Of a stretch of 10,381 bases of DNA, positions 1 to 5,645 are shown piece by piece. The stretch covers positions 1 to 10,381 of the forward strand of contig JAQXMV010000131.1 of assembly GCA_029013165.1 (NCBI GenBank), in the 5' to 3' direction. The notes beneath the pieces are model-generated. The model was not told the DNA's origin, ran no database searches, and saw only the letters and a program-made list of their open reading frames with translations. Numbering within the stretch: position 1 is the first letter of the stretch; each line of letters starts with the position of its first letter. The position numbers and the translations under genes are program-made. The stretch is from Oscillospiraceae bacterium. Lineage in GTDB: Bacteria; Bacillota; Clostridia; Oscillospirales; Acutalibacteraceae.

Positions 1-69
1 CAGATGTCCCTTGCTCTCAAAAAACGAGAGGTATTTCTCTCTGATCTCGTTGAGTCCCATCCATTGCAT
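1..69 (-). CDS. alaS: Alanyl-tRNA synthetase, N-terminal fragment (cut by window edge)
   Basis: Only the first 23 codons are present; the gene runs off the left edge. The visible protein begins MQWMGLNEIREKYLSFFESK and continues GHL. The E-I-R-x-x-Y/F-L-x-F-F-x-S-K-G-H block is the conserved start of bacterial AlaRS, which charges tRNA-Ala with alanine in the cytoplasm. The ATG at 69-67 has an AGGAA ribosome site at 85-81, an 11-base and slightly long spacing. A second in-frame ATG lies at 60-58, but it is further from that site and inside the usual N-terminus. The alanine-type T-box leader directly upstream independently supports the assignment. No catalytic motif is inside the window, so the call rests on the N-terminus and the leader. 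Confidence 0.9.
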   Translation of the reverse strand, partial: MQWMGLNEIREKYLSFFESKGHL

Positions 70-99
70 TTTGCTTGATCTTCCTTTCTTAACCTGAAT

Positions 100-171
100 A
101 AAAAAAATAAAGTGCCTCTCACATTTCGGGGTGAAAAATCCACGGTACCACCCGAATTGTGCCAAAGCACC
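100..171 (-). terminator. T-box-controlled intrinsic terminator before alaS
   Basis: On the minus strand GTGCTTT (171-165) pairs with GAGGCAC (118-112). CACAATTCGGGTG above it pairs with CACCCCGAAATGTG, with one mismatch and one bulge. The stem is followed by TTTATTTTTTTT (111-100). The 5' arm contains the T-box bases 153-140, so terminator and antiterminator are mutually exclusive. Confidence 0.8.
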
Positions 172-342
172 ACTCTACTGCCTTTAACGCCGGCCTGCGT
201 CTGCCCTTTCGGGAGCAACTGGTGAAAGCAGCGGCCTGCCTGTTCTCTGTGGCCGGAACACCTCACAGCCAAGGGTGCTCCTCTCTGAAAACCGGAACAA
301 GAAAGCTTCTTTCGTCATCGTCTTTCTTTGTTATTCTCAACG
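100..342 (-). promoter_or_regulatory. T-box riboswitch leader, alanine-specific, controlling alaS
   Basis: This untranslated leader senses uncharged tRNA-Ala and lets transcription continue into alaS when alanine charging is low. Reading the minus strand, the T-box signature GGGTGGTACCGTGG lies at 153-140. Its TGGT can pair with the ACCA end of tRNA-Ala, whose discriminator base is A. The Stem I base pairs GAAAG (313-309) with CTTTC (228-224). Just before the 3' arm are GCT (232-230) and a purine G (229), the expected layout of a specifier codon followed by a purine. GCU is an alanine codon. A Stem I apical motif of AGAGAGGAG followed by TTGGCTGTGAG is also visible around 285-262. The terminator alternative is annotated separately. 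The class is clear; the exact specifier is inferred from pairing. Confidence 0.92.
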
Positions 343-348
343 CCATAT

Positions 349-377
349 ATTTTACTATTTTCCTTTTCGTTTGTCAA
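349..377 (-). promoter_or_regulatory. SigA-type promoter of the alaS T-box transcript
   Basis: TTGACA (377-372) is followed by exactly 17 bases and TAAAAT (354-349). This is a perfect -35 box and a one-mismatch -10 box, placing the start of transcription near 342, just before T-box Stem I. It lies immediately downstream of the hairpin at 383-423. Confidence 0.85.
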
Positions 378-382
378 TAGTT

Positions 383-423
383 TTCCCCTCAATTCCACAC
401 TGATACAGAGGAATTGAGGGGAA
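383..423 (-). terminator. Strong hairpin after the PHP hydrolase gene, without a U-tract
   Basis: CCCCTCAATTCC (385-396) and GGAATTGAGGGG (410-421) form a perfect 12-bp stem with a 13-base loop, extendable by two T-A pairs on the outside. It starts 5 bases past the stop codon of the PHP gene. Downstream in the minus direction the sequence is AAAACTATTG, so the usual U-run is absent. In the plus direction GCGTTTTATTT follows. It most likely marks the end of the PHP transcript, either as an inefficient terminator or a 3'-end protecting hairpin, and it separates that transcript from the alaS promoter. Confidence 0.55.
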
Positions 424-428
424 GCGTT

Positions 429-1805
429 TTATTTGATTTTATTGCGGATCATTTTGAAAAGCTCAGAGATGATCGTGAATGTTCTGGTGCTGACAAGGCG
501 GAAAATAAAATCTCTGACCTCTTTCAGCAAACCGGTGGGCTCTTCATAGGTCAGCGTATTGCCGTCATCGAGGACAAAAGCCTGGGTCAGGCACACACCG
601 CCCTCACCGTAAAGCTCCGCTCTGACATAGAGGAAATCCTCACTGCCGCTGATCTGATCGAGATCAAGAGTGCCGCACTGAGCCGGAGTTCCTGTGGCAA
701 TGACCTTGCCGTTGGCAATCCACTGAATCGAATCGGCATTTTCTGCGCTGACGCTGAGAACATGACCCTTGACCGAGACATTGGTGAACATCGGATAGGC
801 AAGATTCATGTTTCGGGCATCAATCGCCTCGGCAGGTCCGATAATGTCATTGGCCGGCAGTATTCTCGTCACACAGAAGAAAGCGCCGCTCTGCATGGTC
901 TTTTTGATATTTTCGACATTGTTTTCCTCCATCATAAAGACGCTGAAAGAGGTGTCGATATTCAGCCTGTCATGGGCGTCGGAATTGCTGAAGCCGATGA
1001 TATTTCTGCCGTAAGGAAGGGTATACATCAGCATATTGTCCCATAAGATTCTGTCATATCCCGTGGTGCTGTTTCTGTCATTGAAGACCTCGATACCGAG
1101 ACAGGTGGGATATTTCAGCAGCAGCTCCGAGAAGAAGCGGACATTCCAGGGTTTGCTGACCTGAGAAATGTCCTTGTTGCTGTCAAGGAGATCTCCCGGA
1201 TGATTGATGTGGGAAAGACCACCGTTTTCCTGAACGAGTTGAATGGCCTGCTCGTAGCCGTTTTCACTGCCGCCGAAGCCGTCGCCCACACCGTCAGGGA
1301 GAAAATAGCCGTTGACATGACATTTCGTGAGAGTGAGGTTATTGAGCTCATTGGCTCCGGTGACGCAGACCATTTTGTTGCCTCTCGGACTGCCTGACGC
1401 CAGCGGATAACTGCCGCTTGTGATGGCTTCATATTCTTCGTCGGTAAGGTGCGCAATCTCCTTGCCTATAAGAGGATTATAGGAATAGAGAATCTGTCTG
1501 GTGGGTTCCTGATTCCACTCCACGCCGGTAGCGCCGTGGTCAGAATTAGCCAGAAAGTCGAAGCCCTGTTCGTAGTATTCCTTCACCATCGCCGCCAGGC
1601 TCTCGTCGGCGTCGCTGTAGGTGGTGTGCGAGTGCAGGTTGCCCTTATAGGCGCCCCATGCACCGTCGCCCTCCCAGACAACGTCAGCATAAGGATTGAC
1701 TACGGTGTAAGTTTTTTCTTCGCCGGCAGCCGCAGCCGGCACAAGCAGTCCGACGCACAGCACGCAAGCAAGAAAAAGAGCCATGATTTTTCGTGTTTTC
1801 TTCAC
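429..1805 (-). CDS. Secreted PHP-fold metallohydrolase (CehA/McbA-like)
   Basis: This 458-residue protein probably acts outside the cell as a metal-dependent phosphoesterase or other hydrolase; the substrate cannot be read from sequence. Residues 1-28 look like a Sec signal peptide: basic KKTRK, a hydrophobic core, then VPAAAAG with an AxA cleavage site. The PHP domain follows, with a metal-ligand pattern in the expected order: H58-x-H60, D65, D89-H90, E153, H163, N201-H202-P203, E239 and D276-x-H278. A beta-rich segment (about 340-425) follows. The last 25 residues are amphipathic and basic, ending KMIRNKIK. Translation starts at GTG (1805-1803), supported by AGGAGGA at 1819-1813 with 7-base spacing. 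The gene is a single unit with its own promoter and a hairpin behind it. The family name CehA/McbA is a recognition from motif layout; the fold assignment is firmer than the enzymatic role. Confidence 0.8.
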   Translation of the reverse strand: MKKTRKIMALFLACVLCVGLLVPAAAAGEEKTYTVVNPYADVVWEGDGAWGAYKGNLHSHTTYSDADESLAAMVKEYYEQGFDFLANSDHGATGVEWNQEPTRQILYSYNPLIGKEIAHLTDEEYEAITSGSYPLASGSPRGNKMVCVTGANELNNLTLTKCHVNGYFLPDGVGDGFGGSENGYEQAIQLVQENGGLSHINHPGDLLDSNKDISQVSKPWNVRFFSELLLKYPTCLGIEVFNDRNSTTGYDRILWDNMLMYTLPYGRNIIGFSNSDAHDRLNIDTSFSVFMMEENNVENIKKTMQSGAFFCVTRILPANDIIGPAEAIDARNMNLAYPMFTNVSVKGHVLSVSAENADSIQWIANGKVIATGTPAQCGTLDLDQISGSEDFLYVRAELYGEGGVCLTQAFVLDDGNTLTYEEPTGLLKEVRDFIFRLVSTRTFTIISELFKMIRNKIK

Positions 1806-1837
1806 AATGGGTTCCTCCTGTTAATTAGAATGGTAAC

Positions 1838-1866
1838 ATTTTAAACCATTATTTTTTTCATGTCAA
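1838..1866 (-). promoter_or_regulatory. SigA-type promoter of the PHP hydrolase gene
   Basis: TTGACA (1866-1861), a 17-base spacer and TAAAAT (1843-1838) form the same hexamer pair and spacing as the alaS promoter. Transcription should start near 1831, giving a short leader of about 25 nt that contains the ribosome site. Confidence 0.85.
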
Positions 1867-1900
1867 TAGATTGGAGAAATAACAGAAAAATATTTTTAAC

Positions 1901-1934
1901 AAAAACGGGGAATACCTTTTTATGGCATTCCCCG
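1901..1934 (-). terminator. Intrinsic terminator of the FAD dehydrogenase gene
   Basis: On the minus strand CGGGGAATGCC pairs with GGTATTCCCCG (1934-1906, one A/C mismatch, 7-base loop) and is followed by TTTTT (1905-1901). It lies about 38 bases past the stop codon of the FAD gene and upstream of the PHP promoter, so the two genes are separate transcripts. Confidence 0.85.
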
Positions 1935-1971
1935 AGGATACTATCAGTTTTATTGTCAGACTTCTCAGGCC

Positions 1972-3363
1972 TCAGACCAGCTCTCTGCCCATGAGCACAC
2001 CCATGACAGAGGCCATCATCAGTCCTCTGGTCCAGCCGGAGGAATCACCGAGACAGTGGAGGCCCTTGACATTGGTATTGAAGTGCTCGTCCATCTTGAC
2101 GCGGTTGGAATAGAATTTCAGCTCCGGTGAATACAGTAGGGTTTCCGTGGAAGCAAAGCCCGGAACCACATGATCCACAGCCTTGATGAAGTTGATAATA
2201 TTCATCATGGCCCGATAGGGCATGGCGGCAGTGATGTCACCGGCCACGGCGTCGGGCAGGGTGGGTCTGACATTGGACTGGCTCAGTTCCTTTTCCCAGG
2301 TGCGCTTGCCGTCGAGAATATCGCCGAAACGCTGAACGAGGATATGTCCTGCGCCGAGCATATTGGTCATCTCACCCACGAGCTTGGCATACTCAATGGG
2401 CTGATTGAAAGGATAGCTGAAATTGTGGGACACGAGAATCGCCAGGTTGGTGTTGTTGCTCTTGATGTCCTTATAGGAGTGACCGTTTACCACGGCCAGA
2501 TCGTTGTCATAGTTTTCCTGGCTGACGAAGCCGCCGGGATTCTGACAGAAGGTTCTCACCTTATTTTTAAAGGGCTGAGGATATCCGATGAGCTTGGATT
2601 CATACAGAACCTCATTGACCTTTTCAATGATTTCGTTCCTGACCTCCACGCGCACACCGATATCAACGGTTCCCGGCTGATGGGCAATGTCGTATTCGGC
2701 GCAGATCTTCTCCAGCCAGTCTGCTCCTCTTCTTCCTGTGGCGATGACGGTATGCTCCGCTTCGATGGTCATGGTCTCGCCCTTGTTGTTTCTCAGATGA
2801 ACGCCCTTGCAGACGCCGTCTTTCAGAATAATATCATGGCACTCATAGCCGAAAATGATCTCCACGCCCTTTTCCAGCAGAAACTGTTCAATGGCGAAAT
2901 AGATGCTCTGTGCCTTTTCGGTGCCCATGTGTCTGATGGGGCAGTCCACGAGCTTGAGTCCGGCCTGAATGGCTCTCATGCGGATCTCCTTGACCTCTTT
3001 GGAGTTATTGATGCCCTCGATGTGGGTGTCGGCACCGAATTCAAGGTAGATCTTATCCGTATAATCTATAGTTTCCTGCGCCTTGTTTTCCCCGATCAGG
3101 CTCGGCAGATCACCGCCGACCTCATAGCAGAGAGAGAGCTTGCCGTCAGAGAAAGCGCCGGCGCCGGAAAAGCCTGTGGTGATGTGACAATAGGGCTTGC
3201 AGCTGACGCATTTATGGGTCTTGTCCTTGGGACAGTGTCTTTTCTCCACGGGCTGACCCTTTTCAACAATCACGATACTCTTGGAGGTACCTTTTTTGAT
3301 CATCTCAATGGCGGTAAAAATTCCGGCAGGGCCTGCGCCGATGATCACAACATCTTTTTTCAT
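1972..3363 (-). CDS. FAD-dependent dehydrogenase, COG2509 type
   Basis: A cytoplasmic flavoprotein of 463 residues from the uncharacterised FAD-dependent dehydrogenase family; its substrate is unknown. The N-terminus is a Rossmann dinucleotide fold, VVIIGAGPAG (G9-x-G11-xx-G14), with an acidic residue (E34) at the end of the second strand for the FAD ribose. Next comes a cysteine cluster, C44, C52, C55 and C59, followed by GFSGAGAFSDGKL, a hallmark block of this family. The C-terminus carries the second FAD motif, LHCLGDSSGW (G439-D440), and a glycine/methionine-rich helix. The start chosen is ATG 3363-3361, with GGAGG at 3377-3373 (9-base spacing). A longer reading from 3390 would put the ribosome site inside the coding region and is rejected. 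The gene is monocistronic: promoter at 3519-3547, leader of about 150 nt, terminator at 1901-1934. Confidence 0.87.
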   Translation of the reverse strand: MKKDVVIIGAGPAGIFTAIEMIKKGTSKSIVIVEKGQPVEKRHCPKDKTHKCVSCKPYCHITTGFSGAGAFSDGKLSLCYEVGGDLPSLIGENKAQETIDYTDKIYLEFGADTHIEGINNSKEVKEIRMRAIQAGLKLVDCPIRHMGTEKAQSIYFAIEQFLLEKGVEIIFGYECHDIILKDGVCKGVHLRNNKGETMTIEAEHTVIATGRRGADWLEKICAEYDIAHQPGTVDIGVRVEVRNEIIEKVNEVLYESKLIGYPQPFKNKVRTFCQNPGGFVSQENYDNDLAVVNGHSYKDIKSNNTNLAILVSHNFSYPFNQPIEYAKLVGEMTNMLGAGHILVQRFGDILDGKRTWEKELSQSNVRPTLPDAVAGDITAAMPYRAMMNIINFIKAVDHVVPGFASTETLLYSPELKFYSNRVKMDEHFNTNVKGLHCLGDSSGWTRGLMMASVMGVLMGRELV

Positions 3364-3512
3364 TTTCTTTATCCTCCCTGTCTTCGGCATAAGAAAAGAC
3401 CTGATGCAAGGTTTACAAGAGGTCTTTGTGTATGCACTTGTATTCTAAGGGAACGCGGCGGAAGCCCGCCGTGGAAAAAGGCGCTATACACCTTTCCTGC
3501 TCCCAATCCTGC
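3364..3512 (-). promoter_or_regulatory. Structured 5' leader of the FAD dehydrogenase mRNA
   Basis: Between the probable transcription start and the ATG lie about 149 untranslated bases with two hairpins. The first is CGGCGG/CCGCCG (3471-3456) closed by a GCTT loop. The second pairs AAAGACCT (3427-3420) with AGGTCTTT (3402-3395) and is followed by TCTT, which resembles a weak terminator or attenuator. I do not recognise a known riboswitch class. The length is unusual compared with the roughly 25-nt leader of the neighbouring PHP gene. Confidence 0.4.
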
Positions 3513-3518
3513 TTCAAT

Positions 3519-3547
3519 ATTATAGCAAAATTCATTTGCCTTGTCAA
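3519..3547 (-). promoter_or_regulatory. Consensus SigA promoter of the FAD dehydrogenase gene
   Basis: TTGACA (3547-3542), 17 bases and TATAAT (3524-3519) match the consensus exactly. The TGA inside TTGACA is the stop codon of the upstream penicillin-binding protein gene (3546-3544), so the promoter begins inside the end of that gene. Transcription should start near 3512. Confidence 0.9.
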
Positions 3548-5148
3548 GGTATAGGATTTTCCTCTTTTTCCGTCACGATGCCAAGACAGATCTCACGGAA
3601 AACCGGCGCGCAGTCGCTGCTGCCGCCCATGCCGTTTTCATTGAGCACCACAACGATATAATGGGGATTATTAGCCGGGAAAAAGCCGGCAAACCAGGTG
3701 CGGCATATCTCTTCAGAGCCGGAGAAGATACCGCTTTGCGCCGTTCCCGTTTTTCCCGCCAACTTCACCAGATCACTGTAGGCACTGCGGGCATTGCCGT
3801 TCTCCGTCACAGAGGAAAGCATTTTTCTCATCTGCGTCACCGTTTCCCCAGAAAGGAGCTTTCTCCCTTCACTGCTTTTTTCTTTGGTCATCAGACCCAT
3901 ATAATCGGTATAGCCCATAATCAGCCGTGGTGAAAGGCAGTTGCCCGTGGCAAGAGTGTGATAAATCTTCGCCACCTGCAGAGGAGTCAGCATGAGCTTG
4001 CCCTGACCGAAAGCAAAATTGGCCAGTTCGCCTTTGATTTTCAGGTCATTTTCATCGGGCAGTGTCCCCTTTCTGCCGGCAATGCGTGAAGCGAGCACAT
4101 CTTTTTCCCCCAGACCCATCCGACGACACAGTTCGAGGAGAAAATCGCTGTCGGTGTGCATAATAAGATTAACGAAATAGGTATTGCAGGACTGCTCCAG
4201 AGCCGTTGTCATGTTCATTTTACCGTGGGATTTATGGCCGTAGCAAGAAAAGACCCTGTCGCCTATTTGTACCGAACCCGTGCACTCATATTCATAGTCC
4301 GGGCTGACGCCGCTTTCCAGCGCCGCCGCGGCCACAAGAGGCTTAAAGACTGAGCCCGGCGCATAGGCTTCCAGCACCTTATTGACCAGGGGCGAGTCCT
4401 CCCGGTCAAGGCTGGCCGCCACATTACCGGGATCATAGCGCGGCAGGCTGACCGAGGCAAGAATCTCCCCGGTGTGGGCGTGCATAACCAGGGCGCAGCC
4501 GCTTTTGATTACGCTTTTTTCCATGGCTTTTTCACAGATACGCTGAATGCTTTCATCAAGGGTCAGTACAACGCCTGCTTTCGAGGAATAGTTTTCGTCA
4601 TTCACGGTCTTTTTCATGCCGGCCAGGACTCTGCCCACCGCGTCCACGGCAAAGGTGACAGAGAGCTTGCCGGCATTTTCCCGCAGAAAAATGTCACAGG
4701 AGCTTTCCATACCGGTGACGCCGTTTTCTCCGGAAGAATCCGTATAGCCGATGATATGCTCGGCGATGGGATCGTCATCATATCGGTCGCTGACGGTAAA
4801 GGTACGGATAAACTCATTATTGATCTCCTCGTCAACCTCCATGAGAAACGGATAGCCTTTTTCAATTTTTTCTATCAGCACGGAATCCTCCGCCTTGCCT
4901 TTCAGATATTCATAAGCGGCGGCCGAGGGCGTCACCGCGGCCACAAGCCGCTGTGTACGGTTGACCAGCGGCGTCAGATTGCGGTCATAAATCATGCCGC
5001 GCCGCTGCCCAACAACCACCGTGCGTTTGGACTGGGACTCCATCACCGAGGAAAAGTCCATGCGTCCGATATAGATCAGTCTTATCATCAGAGCCATCAG
5101 GCACAAAACCAGACCCGAATAAAGGGCAATTATCCTTTTCATCATCAT
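3544..5148 (-). CDS. Class B penicillin-binding protein (D,D-transpeptidase)
   Basis: This 534-residue membrane-anchored transpeptidase cross-links peptidoglycan on the outer face of the membrane and is a beta-lactam target. Residues 5-27 form one transmembrane anchor. RRGMIYDR (49-56) is the conserved pedestal motif of FtsI/PBP2-type enzymes. The transpeptidase domain has all three active-site motifs: S266-V-F-K269 in the PGSVFKP context, S320-C-N322, and K466-T-G468 in KTGTAQ. There is no PASTA tail, and the protein is shorter than typical FtsI or SpoVD proteins, closer to the small PbpA-like class. It starts with three consecutive ATGs. AGGTG (5157-5153) is 4, 7 and 10 bases from them, so the second ATG (5145) may be the real start. 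The gene is divergent from groES and is followed closely by the FAD gene, with no clear terminator between. I cannot say whether it serves division, elongation or sporulation. Confidence 0.9.
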   Translation of the reverse strand: MMMKRIIALYSGLVLCLMALMIRLIYIGRMDFSSVMESQSKRTVVVGQRRGMIYDRNLTPLVNRTQRLVAAVTPSAAAYEYLKGKAEDSVLIEKIEKGYPFLMEVDEEINNEFIRTFTVSDRYDDDPIAEHIIGYTDSSGENGVTGMESSCDIFLRENAGKLSVTFAVDAVGRVLAGMKKTVNDENYSSKAGVVLTLDESIQRICEKAMEKSVIKSGCALVMHAHTGEILASVSLPRYDPGNVAASLDREDSPLVNKVLEAYAPGSVFKPLVAAAALESGVSPDYEYECTGSVQIGDRVFSCYGHKSHGKMNMTTALEQSCNTYFVNLIMHTDSDFLLELCRRMGLGEKDVLASRIAGRKGTLPDENDLKIKGELANFAFGQGKLMLTPLQVAKIYHTLATGNCLSPRLIMGYTDYMGLMTKEKSSEGRKLLSGETVTQMRKMLSSVTENGNARSAYSDLVKLAGKTGTAQSGIFSGSEEICRTWFAGFFPANNPHYIVVVLNENGMGGSSDCAPVFREICLGIVTEKEENPIP

Positions 5149-5226
5149 ATTTCACCTTTTATTATTTTCTCAAGGGAAGCCGAGAAAAAAACAGGAGAAA
5201 AAATGGAAAAAAATTTATAAAAGTAC

Positions 5227-5254
5227 TTGATTTTTTTGGAAAACGGGCTAAAAT
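5227..5254 (+). promoter_or_regulatory. Promoter of the groES-groEL operon
   Basis: TTGATT (5227-5232), a 16-base spacer and TAAAAT (5249-5254) predict a start of transcription at about 5261, at the first bases of the CIRCE element. The spacing suits HrcA blocking the housekeeping polymerase. Confidence 0.75.
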
Positions 5255-5259
5255 ATAAA

Positions 5260-5286
5260 TTAGCACTCAGGGGTGTTGAGTGCTAA
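5260..5286 (+). promoter_or_regulatory. CIRCE operator (HrcA binding site)
   Basis: TTAGCACTC, nine bases, then GAGTGCTAA is a perfect match to the CIRCE consensus TTAGCACTC-N9-GAGTGCTAA. In Firmicutes the repressor HrcA binds it and releases it on heat shock, when GroEL is titrated by unfolded protein. It sits between the -10 box and groES, at the 5' end of the mRNA. No hrcA is in this window. Confidence 0.97.
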
Positions 5287-5341
5287 GAATTAGCAAACCG
5301 ACACCGCTAAGCAATTATATTTCGTTCAGGAGGATTTTATT

Positions 5342-5626
5342 ATGACTATCAAACCATTGCTCGACAGAGTTGTTCTCAAACCCTGCGAAATCGAAGAAAC
5401 CACACAAAGCGGTTTCATTCTTACCAGCGCTTCCCAGGAAAAGCCTCAGTTCTCTGAGGTTGTGGCTGTAGGCCCCGGCGGCGTCATTGACGGCAAGGAA
5501 ACCGAAATGTATGTCAAAGTCGGCGACAAGGTCATCTCAGGCAAATATGCCGGCACAGAAGTCAAGATTGACGGCGAAGAATACAACATCGTCCGCCAGA
5601 GCGACATTCTCGCAGTTGTAGAATAA
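5342..5626 (+). CDS. groES: Co-chaperonin GroES (Hsp10)
   Basis: The 94-residue co-chaperonin caps the GroEL cylinder as a heptameric ring and encloses substrate during the ATP-driven folding cycle. The length is normal. MTIKPLLDRVVLKP is the standard N-terminal strand, and residues about 17-35 form the mobile loop that docks on GroEL, with F25-I26-L27 in the position of the usual I-V-L hydrophobic triplet. VVAVGPGGV is the roof-loop region, and the protein ends SDILAVVE. AGGAGG (5328-5333) lies 8 bases before the ATG. It is the first gene of a CIRCE-controlled operon, with groEL 19 bases downstream. Confidence 0.98.
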   Translation: MTIKPLLDRVVLKPCEIEETTQSGFILTSASQEKPQFSEVVAVGPGGVIDGKETEMYVKVGDKVISGKYAGTEVKIDGEEYNIVRQSDILAVVE

Positions 5627-5645
5627 TCTTCAGGAGGTATTTATC

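Noticed and set aside
159..380. Plus-strand open frame of 73 codons at the alaS leader
   Set aside because: It lies entirely over the T-box leader and alaS promoter, so the structure is explained by the RNA element.
414..1046. Plus-strand open frame of 210 codons opposite the PHP gene
   Set aside because: It is a shadow of the PHP coding frame and begins inside the hairpin at 383-423 with no ribosome site.
3364..3390. Upstream ATG giving nine extra residues to the FAD dehydrogenase
   Set aside because: The extra codons contain the GGGAGGA ribosome site of the ATG at 3363, and the Rossmann motif begins right after that ATG.
2170..3525. Long plus-strand open frame (451 codons) opposite the FAD dehydrogenase
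   Set aside because: It is antisense to a gene with clear FAD motifs, promoter, ribosome site and terminator. Its translation is low-complexity His/Gly/Asp-rich and resembles no family.
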